6,475 bases of DNA from Pedobacter sp. (GTDB taxonomy: Bacteria; Bacteroidota; Bacteroidia; Sphingobacteriales; Sphingobacteriaceae): assembly GCA_028287885.1 (NCBI GenBank), contig JAQBOT010000059.1, positions 1-6,475 on the forward strand, given 5' to 3'. The translations under genes and the position numbers were made by a program. The stretch's first letter is position 1. Each line of letters starts with the position of its first letter. Below the pieces are notes generated by a model that saw only the letters and a program-made list of their open reading frames with translations, made no database searches and was not told where the DNA came from. Shown one piece after another: positions 1-6,475 of this stretch.

Positions 1-244
1 CAGGCATATCCTCTTCAAACTGTTTACCTAACTTAAGCGCAACCTGCAATGCGACGTTCTTTTCCAGTGAATAAGAACCCGCGGCGCCCGGTTTATGACC
101 GCCATGTCCGGCATCTATTACAACTGTCTTAACCCTATATCCGCCTTGTTGTCCGAGAACCTCTTTAGTGCTGAACAGAAAAAGGGCAATAAGCAATGCT
201 ATATTAAAACCTGATCTGCAACTTTCCTTCAATTCCGATTTCAT
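1..244 (-). CDS. N-acetylmuramoyl-L-alanine amidase, Amidase_3 family, C-terminally cut by window edge
   Basis: Only the first 81 codons are in the window; the gene continues past base 1. Reading leftwards from ATG at 244-242, the product has a signal peptide: a charged start (MKSELKESCR), a hydrophobic stretch at about residues 13-25, then mature sequence from about residue 32. The Amidase_3 fold then opens with VVIDAGHGGH, where His47 is the expected first zinc ligand, and Glu61 in SLEKNVAL is the expected second. The family cleaves the bond between N-acetylmuramic acid and L-alanine of the peptide stem in periplasmic peptidoglycan. The downstream His and catalytic Glu are off the window. 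It lies 3 nt after the stop of the complete amidase, so the two are probably co-transcribed. By hand alignment, 27 of 46 ungapped positions around the motif are identical between the two, indicating a tandem duplication. Family call is firm; whether the full gene is intact cannot be seen. Confidence 0.9.
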   Translation of the reverse strand, partial: MKSELKESCRSGFNIALLIALFLFSTKEVLGQQGGYRVKTVVIDAGHGGHKPGAAGSYSLEKNVALQVALKLGKQFEEDMP

Positions 245-247
245 GAA

Positions 248-1153
248 TTAATGCTCTACACTTTTCTTATAGCTGTCTATCGCAGCAAGTAATCCATTTG
301 TTATTTCTGCCTGGCCGGCTTCAGAATTCATGTAATCCTCTTCTTCAGGGTTACTGATAAAACCGATCTCTGTAAGAATGGCCGGCATGCCGGCACGGGC
401 CAGTACCGCTAAACTCTTTTCCTGAACACCGCGGTCTATACGCCCAGACTTCACATACGCTTCCTGCACCCGTTTGGCGAAGTTTAAGCTTGCCTCCCTA
501 TAGTTGTTTTTCATAAGCGAAAGAATGATGTAGTTCTCCGGGTTATTCGGATCAAATCCCTCGTAATTCTCCTTATAGTTCTCCTCCATCAGGATCGACG
601 CATTCTCCCGATTTATAACTGGATCTTGCTCATTCATCCTTCCAATACCTGAGACAAAGGTTTCTGTGCCGCGGGTCGACGTGCTTTTGCGATAAACGGT
701 TTCTCTGATTGGCGTTCTTTTTCCGCGTCGTCCCTTTCTATACCCGGTGATAATTGTGTTGCGGTATACCGGCATATCATTACAATGAATAGAAATGAAA
801 AGGTCGGCTTTCGACTGGTTTGCAAGTCCTATACGATCATACAATGGCACAAAGACGTCGGTTGTACGGGTATAAATTACCTTTACGTCTGGCATACTAG
901 TCTCAATAAGTTTTCCGAGATTTAAAGCCGTCTTAAGTGCAACATCTTTTTCCTTAGAATAAAGTCCGCCTGTACTGCCGTCTTTGCCACCGTGACCGGC
1001 ATCTATAACGATCGTTTTTATTTTATACTGCTGGCTAAAGGCCTGACCATAAGATAACAATGTTAAAGTAAGTGAAATAAATACCATCATTATTGCATTT
1101 GGCCTGAGTGATGGTATATTTTTGATTAATTTTGGACGTTTTGGATTATACAT
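248..1153 (-). CDS. N-acetylmuramoyl-L-alanine amidase (Amidase_3), exported
   Basis: Zinc-dependent peptidoglycan amidase acting in the periplasm, 301 residues from the ATG at 1153-1151. A basic n-region (KRPKLIK) leads to a hydrophobic segment at about residues 21-34, with likely signal cleavage after AFS (residue 40). The catalytic domain fills the rest. Expected zinc ligands are His54 in IDAGHGG, Glu68 in KEKDVAL and His123 in FISIHCND; Glu262 in ILTEIGFISNP is the expected catalytic acid, so it looks active. A strongly basic stretch (residues 131-161) lies between the third ligand and GTETFV. An in-frame GTG at 1174 would add seven residues. I prefer the ATG because a -7-like box at 1159-1166 would start transcription downstream of the GTG. 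The gene is divergent from lptD and is followed 3 nt later by an amidase paralogue. A role in cell separation or wall turnover is inferred from the family only. Confidence 0.93.
   Translation of the reverse strand: MYNPKRPKLIKNIPSLRPNAIMMVFISLTLTLLSYGQAFSQQYKIKTIVIDAGHGGKDGSTGGLYSKEKDVALKTALNLGKLIETSMPDVKVIYTRTTDVFVPLYDRIGLANQSKADLFISIHCNDMPVYRNTIITGYRKGRRGKRTPIRETVYRKSTSTRGTETFVSGIGRMNEQDPVINRENASILMEENYKENYEGFDPNNPENYIILSLMKNNYREASLNFAKRVQEAYVKSGRIDRGVQEKSLAVLARAGMPAILTEIGFISNPEEEDYMNSEAGQAEITNGLLAAIDSYKKSVEH
1117..1134 (+). promoter_or_regulatory. Possible Bacteroidota-type -7 boxes for lptD-cinA
   Basis: Two overlapping-scale matches to TAnnTTTG sit here on the plus strand: TATTTTTG (1117-1124) and TAATTTTG (1127-1134), about 50-60 nt before the TTG start of lptD. 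The upstream -33 match is imperfect: TTTG at 1098-1101 is 15 nt from the first box, and a TTG at 1093-1095 is 21 nt from it. The site lies within the signal-peptide codons of the opposing amidase gene. Tentative, since the DNA is AT-rich and no start site is known. Confidence 0.3.
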
Positions 1154-1158
1154 TGATG

Positions 1159-1188
1159 CAAAAATAACATTCACACACGAATTTGAAA
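1159..1188 (-). promoter_or_regulatory. Possible Bacteroidota-type promoter for the amidase pair
   Basis: Reading leftwards on the minus strand there is TTTC (1188-1185), an 18-nt spacer, then TATTTTTG (1166-1159). The second box fits the known Bacteroidota -7 consensus TAnnTTTG exactly; the first is one base off the -33 TTTG. Transcription would be expected about 5 nt past the box, at or next to the ATG at 1153, giving a leaderless or nearly leaderless mRNA. The -33 part lies inside the first codons of lptD. AT-rich DNA gives such matches by chance, so this is tentative. Confidence 0.4.
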
Positions 1189-3840
1189 CTTTTACGGTAT
1201 ATCATTTTACTAAATACAGTTCTTTTATTAACATTTGTTGGTAATCGAGCATTGGCATTTTCCAACATGTCGATGATGCAGGTTCTGCAGCAAACCGACA
1301 CAAATAAACGGGATACCACTAAGAATCAGCCAAGAAGCTCCAGCGGGCTTGATGATAAAGTGGAGACTTACGCCAGAGATTCTACCAAGTTTAGTAAGGA
1401 TAAAAGTATTATGTATTTATATGGAAAAGCTCGGGTGGTTTATCAAACCTTTGAGCTGGATGCCGACTATATCCGGTACGATTCCAAAAACAACACCATA
1501 TTTGCTAGCGGATTGAAGGACGCAAAAGGTAGATACGTCGGCAGGCCAATCTTTAAGATGGAAGCCGAGGGTTCTTCGGTTGCAGACTCTTTATTGTATA
1601 ATACGAAATCCGGTAAAGGAACTGTCTACAATACGTTTACCGAACAGGAGGGAGGCTTCTTTTCCGGCGGACAAAGTAAGAAACAGCCCGACGACGAAAT
1701 CCACTTAAAAGGAATGACTTACAGCACTTGTAATCTTCCCCATCCACATTTCGGTATCCACATCACCAAAGGTATCGTTGCCGAGCACCAGATTATCACC
1801 GGCCCGGTCTATTTGGAGATTGAAGATATCCCTATACCGCTTGGTTTGCCGTTCGCGTTTTTTCCGAAGCCCAATAAGAAATCTTCAGGCATTATTCTAC
1901 CCAGTTTTGGAGAGGATGCCACTCGAGGTTTCTTTTTAAAGGATATGGGATATTATATCGGTTTGAGCGACTATTGGGATGCGAGGCTAATGGCCACGGT
2001 CTATACCCGTGGATCATACGAAACCAATGTAGCTTCGAATTACCTGAGGCGGTATAAGTATAACGGAAATATCAATCTTTCCTACGCTAGCACCAGATTG
2101 GGGCTTGAGGGGACGCCGGAGTATACGCCCCGGAAAGACTTTCACGTCAATTGGACACACAGTCAGAACCCAAATGCCCATCCAGGTAGTGTTTTTAGCG
2201 CCTCTGTAAATGCGGGTACCTCATCCTACAATGCATCAACCGCGGCTGGGGGAAGTTATGATGTACGTGCGCTCTCGCAAAATACGCTCGCATCCAGCAT
2301 CAGTTATGGCAAAACCATGGGTATCTTCAACTTGACCGCTGCGCTTAGCCACAGCCAGGAAATACAATCCAAGACATTGAGCTTAACCTTGCCGCAGGTA
2401 AGTTTAACCATGAACACAATCAACCCTTTCGACTCCAAAAACAGAGTTGGGGATCAGAAATGGTACCAGAAGCTTACACTTGGGTATTCTATGCAAGCGA
2501 GCAACACAGTGAGCACCACAGAAGATCTTTTGTTCCAGCCAGGCGGTTTCAAGCGATTCCAGAATGGGTTCAACCACAGCATTCCAATCAGTCTTCCTTT
2601 CAACGTAGCCAGATATTTCAATTTCAACGCTAATGCGCAATATACCGAGCAATGGCACTTTCAAACCGTTAATGAGAAGATGTTGAGAGTGATCAACCGC
2701 TCAGATTCATTAGTGTACGATACCATTCAGGGTTTTAAACGTTCTGGTGAATACAACATTGGAATCGGGATGTCTACCAAAATTTACAATACCGCACAGT
2801 TTAAAAAATTAGGAAACCTAACTGCCATTAGACACGTAATGACACCGAGTTTTAATTTAAGTTACAGACCAGATTTCTCTAAACTTAGTAAAGGCTATTA
2901 CAAAGAGCTTACCTATCAGGATGGTACTGCAGTTCTTGATCCTTCTTTTCCAGGTCGGACAAGAAGGTATTCCATTTTTGACCGCACACTATTTAGTGGA
3001 CCTGGCCAGGGGCAGGCGGCATTATTGGGCTTCTCTTTGGATAATACTGTGGAGGCTAAAATTAGATCAGAAAAAGACACCACTGGTAGTGGATTTAGAA
3101 AACTGGCCATTATCCAGGGCTTAAATCTTTCTGGATCTTACAATTTCCTCGCTCCGGCTTACAAACTATCAACATTGTCTTTTAGTGGCCGATCACAGTT
3201 TACAGATAAACTAGGTATAAATTATAGTGGTGTTCTAAATCCATATGCAACGAAAGACACCCTGGAGAACAATGTGCTCACCAAGAAACTCATTGATAGG
3301 TATACTTTTCAAAACGCTAAGCTGCCCAGGCTAACAAGTTTTGGCTTTTCATTCGATTACAGCTTAAATCCGGAGTCATTCAAAAGAAGGAATGAGAACT
3401 TAGATCAGTTGAAAAATCAAACAAACCAGGCGGGTTTAACTCAAGAGCAATCGGAGCAGCTGAATGCGATTAGTAGGGACCCAAATGCCTTTGTCGACTT
3501 TAAAATTCCATGGAATTTTTCATTCTCATACCAATTTCAATATGCAACTACGCCGCAGGGGACGAATCCAATATATACGAATACGTTATCATTTAACGGT
3601 GATTTGAACGTAACACCAAAATGGAAAGTTCAATTTAATTCAGGGTATGACTTTAGACAAAAAGACATTGCCTTAACCAATATTGCTATTTACCGAGACC
3701 TGCATTGCTGGGACATGAGCATCAACTGGGTGCCTTTTGGACCATATCGGAGTTACTCTGTGATGCTTAAAGTAAAGGCATCCATCTTGCAGGATCTAAA
3801 GTTAAGCAAACAACAAGGGTACCAGACGCGTTATGAATAG
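1183..3840 (+). CDS. lptD: LPS-assembly outer-membrane protein, LptD/OstA family
   Basis: Predicted outer-membrane translocon that inserts lipopolysaccharide into the outer leaflet at the end of the Lpt pathway; 885 residues, the usual size for Bacteroidota members. A signal peptide (MKLLRYIILL onward, likely cut after ALA at residue 25) precedes a short Ser/Thr/Asn-rich linker. An OstA-like periplasmic beta domain follows at about residues 57-200. Next come the conserved barrel-entry motifs: YSTCNLPHPHFGI, a Pro-rich PLGLPFAFFPKPNKKSSG and the GFFLKDMGYYIGLSDYWD block. The rest is alternating aromatic/polar beta-strand sequence typical of a large barrel. A polar Gln/Asn-rich loop lies at about 735-770. 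Only two cysteines occur, Cys183 and Cys842. The start is a TTG: the frame closes with a stop at 1165-1167, no ATG lies between, and starting at the next ATG (residue 29) would lose the signal peptide. It probably forms an operon with cinA 3 nt downstream. Confidence 0.88.
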   Translation: MKLLRYIILLNTVLLLTFVGNRALAFSNMSMMQVLQQTDTNKRDTTKNQPRSSSGLDDKVETYARDSTKFSKDKSIMYLYGKARVVYQTFELDADYIRYDSKNNTIFASGLKDAKGRYVGRPIFKMEAEGSSVADSLLYNTKSGKGTVYNTFTEQEGGFFSGGQSKKQPDDEIHLKGMTYSTCNLPHPHFGIHITKGIVAEHQIITGPVYLEIEDIPIPLGLPFAFFPKPNKKSSGIILPSFGEDATRGFFLKDMGYYIGLSDYWDARLMATVYTRGSYETNVASNYLRRYKYNGNINLSYASTRLGLEGTPEYTPRKDFHVNWTHSQNPNAHPGSVFSASVNAGTSSYNASTAAGGSYDVRALSQNTLASSISYGKTMGIFNLTAALSHSQEIQSKTLSLTLPQVSLTMNTINPFDSKNRVGDQKWYQKLTLGYSMQASNTVSTTEDLLFQPGGFKRFQNGFNHSIPISLPFNVARYFNFNANAQYTEQWHFQTVNEKMLRVINRSDSLVYDTIQGFKRSGEYNIGIGMSTKIYNTAQFKKLGNLTAIRHVMTPSFNLSYRPDFSKLSKGYYKELTYQDGTAVLDPSFPGRTRRYSIFDRTLFSGPGQGQAALLGFSLDNTVEAKIRSEKDTTGSGFRKLAIIQGLNLSGSYNFLAPAYKLSTLSFSGRSQFTDKLGINYSGVLNPYATKDTLENNVLTKKLIDRYTFQNAKLPRLTSFGFSFDYSLNPESFKRRNENLDQLKNQTNQAGLTQEQSEQLNAISRDPNAFVDFKIPWNFSFSYQFQYATTPQGTNPIYTNTLSFNGDLNVTPKWKVQFNSGYDFRQKDIALTNIAIYRDLHCWDMSINWVPFGPYRSYSVMLKVKASILQDLKLSKQQGYQTRYE

Positions 3841-3843
3841 CAT

Positions 3844-5091
3844 ATGTTGGCAGAAATAATTACCATTGGCGATGAAATCCTTATCGGACAAATTGTTGAT
3901 ACCAATTCGGCCTGGATGGCCAAGCAGTTAAACTTAATAGGCATTAAGGTTAAACAGATTACCTCTGTCTCCGACGATGAAACCCACATCTTAGAAGCAC
4001 TCAGACTTGCAGAGGGGCGTGCACAGATCGTCTTAATCACAGGTGGGCTCGGACCAACCAAAGATGATATCACGAAGCTCACCATGGCTAAGTATTTTAA
4101 CATGGATTTTCGTAGGGATGAAGAAACCCTTGAACATGTTACGAAGATCTTTGAGAAGTTAAAACGTCCAATGATTGAAGGAAACATCAGGCAGGCTGAT
4201 GTGCCTGATGGCTGCATTGTTATTCAGAACAAGAATGGAACGGCACCATGTATGTGGTTTAATCATAATAAAAAGATATTTATTTCTATGCCAGGGGTAC
4301 CTCATGAGATGATGTATTTAATGGATGAAGAAATCCTCCCCAGACTGAAAGATGCTTTTGAGCTGCCTGCAATTGTCCATAAGACAATTTTGACCTCCGG
4401 TATTGGGGAGTCCTTCCTGGCTCAACAAATTACTTCAGTTGAAGATGCTTTGCCTGAGCACATCAAGCTTGCTTATCTACCACGACTTGGACAGGTTCGC
4501 TTAAGACTTAGTGGCACCGGAAGTGATGAACAGGTACTTAAATCTGAAGTTGAGTTTTATGCACAAAAGATCATAGCTGAAGTTAAGTCCTTCGTAGTGG
4601 TGGAAGATGACATTCCTCTTGAGAAAGCTGTTCTTGACATCATGCAGGCAAGTAACCTTACACTTTCAACTGCTGAAAGCTGCACGGGCGGATACCTAGC
4701 TCACCTGATTACACAACATCCTGGCTGCTCTGCAGTTTATGCAGGTGGTGCCGTAGCTTACTCGTATGAACTGAAAGAATCCATTCTAGGTGTTCAGGAA
4801 AGTACTTTAAGTTCTTATGGTGCGGTAAGTGAACAGACTGTGGTTGAAATGGCGGCAGGTGCTGTAAAGCAATTTAATACCGATTATGCCATAGCTGTGA
4901 GCGGCATTGCGGGACCGGATGGCGGAACCCCTGATAAACCTGTAGGTACAGTCTGGATTGCAGTTGCAAATAGACAGAACGTGCAGGCTAAAGTGTTTAA
5001 CTTCGGAAACAAGAGGGTTCAAAATATTGAGCGATCAGCCATAGCGGCTTTGACAATGATTTTGGGCCGCCTAAAACAAGATCATGATTAA
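3844..5091 (+). CDS. cinA: CinA family nicotinamide-nucleotide amidohydrolase (CinA/PncC)
   Basis: Cytoplasmic two-domain protein, 415 residues, full length for the family. Residues 4-168 form the MoaB/MogA-like (MoCF, COG1058) domain, with TIGDEILIGQIVDTNS near the start, TGGLGPTKDD at 66-75 and FISMPGVPHEM at 147-156; in studied members this part has ADP-ribose pyrophosphatase activity. A linking domain covers about 170-250. The C-terminal PncC domain (about 258-412) converts nicotinamide mononucleotide to nicotinic acid mononucleotide, feeding NAD back through salvage. Its marks are AESCTGG (277-283, Ser279 the likely nucleophile), YSYELK with Lys311, and SGIAGPDGGTPDKPVGT (353-369). All the motifs I looked for are present. 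The ATG lies 3 nt after the lptD stop (TAG CAT ATG) with no clear Shine-Dalgarno sequence, which suggests a shared transcript and possibly coupled translation. The name comes from competence-induced genes in other phyla and implies no DNA-uptake role here. Confidence 0.96.
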   Translation: MLAEIITIGDEILIGQIVDTNSAWMAKQLNLIGIKVKQITSVSDDETHILEALRLAEGRAQIVLITGGLGPTKDDITKLTMAKYFNMDFRRDEETLEHVTKIFEKLKRPMIEGNIRQADVPDGCIVIQNKNGTAPCMWFNHNKKIFISMPGVPHEMMYLMDEEILPRLKDAFELPAIVHKTILTSGIGESFLAQQITSVEDALPEHIKLAYLPRLGQVRLRLSGTGSDEQVLKSEVEFYAQKIIAEVKSFVVVEDDIPLEKAVLDIMQASNLTLSTAESCTGGYLAHLITQHPGCSAVYAGGAVAYSYELKESILGVQESTLSSYGAVSEQTVVEMAAGAVKQFNTDYAIAVSGIAGPDGGTPDKPVGTVWIAVANRQNVQAKVFNFGNKRVQNIERSAIAALTMILGRLKQDHD

Positions 5092-5092
5092 G

Positions 5093-5117
5093 TCTGCAAA
5101 ATCCTTACTTTTGCAGA
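5093..5117. repeat. 9-bp perfect inverted repeat with 7-nt loop
   Basis: TCTGCAAAA (5093-5101) and its exact complement TTTTGCAGA (5109-5117) flank the 7-nt spacer TCCTTAC. It begins 2 nt after the cinA stop. No T-run follows on either strand, and the loop-side pairs are all A-T, so it would be a weak intrinsic terminator at best. It also covers a -7-like box (TACTTTTG, 5106-5113), so an operator or a by-product of the promoter sequence is equally possible. Confidence 0.6.
5106..5113 (+). promoter_or_regulatory. Possible Bacteroidota-type -7 box for the E2 gene
   Basis: TACTTTTG followed by CA matches the TAnnTTTG consensus exactly and sits 29 nt before the E2 ATG, the only gene-free space in the region. 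A start of transcription near 5118 would give a leader of about 25 nt, A/T-rich and without a Shine-Dalgarno sequence, as is usual in this phylum. No good -33 TTG lies at the expected distance (about 5083-5087), which weakens the call. Confidence 0.45.
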
Positions 5118-5142
5118 GAATACCAAATTATATACTACCAAA

Positions 5143-6475
5143 ATGGCTCAATACGAATTACTGTTACCCAAAATGGGCGAGAGCGTTGCTGAAGCAACCA
5201 TAATAAAATGGGTTAAACAACCCGGGGATAGGATCGATCTGGATGATACCATATTAGAGATCGCAACAGATAAAGTAGATTCAGAAGTTCCCTCGCCAGT
5301 TGCCGGTAAGCTCGTGAAACAGTTGTTTAAAGAAGATGGTATTGTCCAGGTGGGAGATGTAATTGCAATTATTGAAACAGGAGATGACGAAGTAAAGCCG
5401 TATGTAGCCGAGCAGACCCAAGTCATGCCATACTTAATCCGCGAACAAGAAGTCCTACAAGTAGAATCTTCTGCGATTCCCGGTATCACACAACTTGCAA
5501 ATGAAACACTTCAAAGCTCGGATCGATTCTATTCTCCTCTTGTTAAGAATATCGCTGCACAGGAAGGTATAACTTTACCTGAACTTGAATCTATTCAGGG
5601 CACTGGAGCTGATGGACGCTTAACAAAGGATGATCTTCTAAAATATCTATCAACCAATAGAGCAACTGCTCCGGCATTTGGTGGAAATCAGCCATCAACA
5701 AGGTTCCAAGAACCAAAGGCTCAAGAAAGTTCCTTATCCACTCCGGCTATCAGTCAACCTTCATCTCCCGTACAGGCGTCGAAACCGGTGCAACCGCTTG
5801 CAAGTGTTAGTGGTGGAGATGAAATCATAGAAATGGACCGCATGCGTAAACTGATCGCGGAACATATGGTTATGAGCAAGCATACCTCGCCACATGTAAC
5901 ATCATTTGTTGAGGCTGACGTAACCAACATGGTTCTTTGGCGCGAACGTGTAAAGAAAAACTTCGAGAAGCGGGAAAATGAGAAAATAACCTTTACTCCT
6001 ATATTTATTGAGGCGGTAACCAAAGCAATCAAAGATTTACCGATGATTAATGTGTCGATCAATGGTACACAAATAATCAAAAAGAAGGACATTAATATTG
6101 GAATGGCAGCTGCACTACCTAGTGGAAACTTAATTGTTCCGGTAATTAAGAACGCGGATCAGCTAAACCTTGTAGGACTAACGAAATCTGTAAACGATTT
6201 GGCTAGCCGTGCCCGCATGTCTAAATTGAAGCCCGATGAAACACAGGGTGGGACATTTACATTAACAAACGTCGGTTCTTTTGGCAACGTAATGGGAACG
6301 CCGATAATCAATCAACCTCAGGTAGCCATTCTCGCTGTAGGTGCAATTAAAAAGAAACCCGCGGTTTTAGAAACTGAATTTGGTGATGTCATTGCGATTA
6401 GGCATATGATGTTCCTCTCGCTATCTTATGACCATCGTGTAGTAGATGGGGCATTAGGAGGCTCGTTCGTTAAAC
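5143..6475 (+). CDS. 2-oxo acid dehydrogenase complex E2 (lipoyl acyltransferase), C-terminal end beyond window
   Basis: Core subunit of a 2-oxo acid dehydrogenase complex: it carries the acyl group on a lipoyl arm and passes it to CoA. There are 444 codons here, open to the edge, probably lacking only some 10-20 residues. A single lipoyl domain spans about 3-79 with Lys44 in EIATDKVDSEV as the lipoylation site. After a linker (80-127) comes the E3/E1-binding domain (about 129-168, FYSPLVKNIAAQEG to DDLLKYL). A Pro/Ser/Gln-rich flexible linker (about 172-224) leads to the acyltransferase domain (226 onward), with TNVGSFG at 375-381 and the catalytic SYDHRVVDGALGG, where His431 and Asp435 are the expected active-site pair. 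The single lipoyl domain and MDRMRKLIAEHM opening suggest a branched-chain keto-acid type rather than pyruvate, but no E1 or E3 gene is in view, so substrate is open. The ATG is the first in frame and begins the lipoyl domain at once. Confidence 0.95.
   Translation, partial: MAQYELLLPKMGESVAEATIIKWVKQPGDRIDLDDTILEIATDKVDSEVPSPVAGKLVKQLFKEDGIVQVGDVIAIIETGDDEVKPYVAEQTQVMPYLIREQEVLQVESSAIPGITQLANETLQSSDRFYSPLVKNIAAQEGITLPELESIQGTGADGRLTKDDLLKYLSTNRATAPAFGGNQPSTRFQEPKAQESSLSTPAISQPSSPVQASKPVQPLASVSGGDEIIEMDRMRKLIAEHMVMSKHTSPHVTSFVEADVTNMVLWRERVKKNFEKRENEKITFTPIFIEAVTKAIKDLPMINVSINGTQIIKKKDINIGMAAALPSGNLIVPVIKNADQLNLVGLTKSVNDLASRARMSKLKPDETQGGTFTLTNVGSFGNVMGTPIINQPQVAILAVGAIKKKPAVLETEFGDVIAIRHMMFLSLSYDHRVVDGALGGSFVK

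Noticed and set aside
634..825. Minus-strand open frame of 63 codons inside the amidase gene
   Set aside because: It is another frame of the same strand as a well-supported amidase and has no recognisable domain; a shadow of the real gene.
2404..3124. Short open frames on both strands within lptD (2404-2664 minus, 2916-3110 minus, 2921-3124 plus)
   Set aside because: They overlap the LptD barrel, have composition expected of out-of-frame reading, and no start context or domain supports them.
3831..4217. 128-codon minus-strand frame opposite the start of cinA
   Set aside because: Antisense to a clearly conserved CinA domain; rich in Ser/Ile/Val with no motif. Long antisense frames are common opposite such genes.
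5093..5117. Rho-independent terminator after cinA
   Set aside because: The stem is real but no T-run follows, and the loop-side half is only A-T pairs, so I list it as an inverted repeat instead.
4807..6092. Minus-strand frames opposite cinA (4807-5022) and E2 (5148-5489, 5754-6092)
   Set aside because: All lie antisense to conserved catalytic domains and show no family features of their own.
1..6475. Mobile element, CRISPR array, tRNA/rRNA, riboswitch or defence system
   Set aside because: No transposase, terminal repeats, regularly spaced direct repeats or tRNA-like folds are seen. Almost all of the window is taken up by five conserved genes with gaps of 3 to 51 nt.

Overview
The window looks like ordinary chromosomal DNA of a Bacteroidota member, most likely family Sphingobacteriaceae (Pedobacter/Sphingobacterium-like). 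This rests on three things: the type of LptD and cell-wall amidase seen here, the lack of clear Shine-Dalgarno sequences before starts, and several matches to the Bacteroidota promoter -7 consensus TAnnTTTG. The family placement is an inference from protein character, not from a search.

Layout. The left end carries two N-acetylmuramoyl-L-alanine amidase genes in tandem on the minus strand. A complete copy (248-1153, or to 1174 with a GTG start) is followed after 3 nt by a paralogue that runs off the left edge (1-244). Divergent from them is a gene for a large outer-membrane LPS-assembly protein of the LptD/OstA type (1183-3840, TTG start). Three nucleotides after it lies cinA (3844-5091), coding for a two-domain CinA/PncC nicotinamide-nucleotide amidase, probably in one transcript with lptD. 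A 51-nt gap holding a 9-bp inverted repeat and a -7-like box precedes a lipoyl-dependent 2-oxo acid dehydrogenase E2 gene (5143 to beyond the right edge). That gene lacks only its last few codons.

How the genes relate. The amidases and LptD both serve the cell envelope: peptidoglycan cleavage in the periplasm and LPS insertion into the outer membrane. Their divergent starts lie so close that the regulatory DNA of each falls inside the other's coding region. CinA (NAD-cycle salvage) and E2 (pyruvate or branched-chain keto-acid oxidation) are metabolic housekeeping genes with no evident link to the envelope pair.

I see no mobile element, CRISPR array, RNA gene, phage gene or novel multi-gene system. 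No gene-free stretch exceeds 300 bases. The points worth a second look are fine-scale: the overlapping divergent start region, the tandem amidases, a two-cysteine LptD, a basic insertion in the amidase, and the promoter-overlapping inverted repeat before E2.
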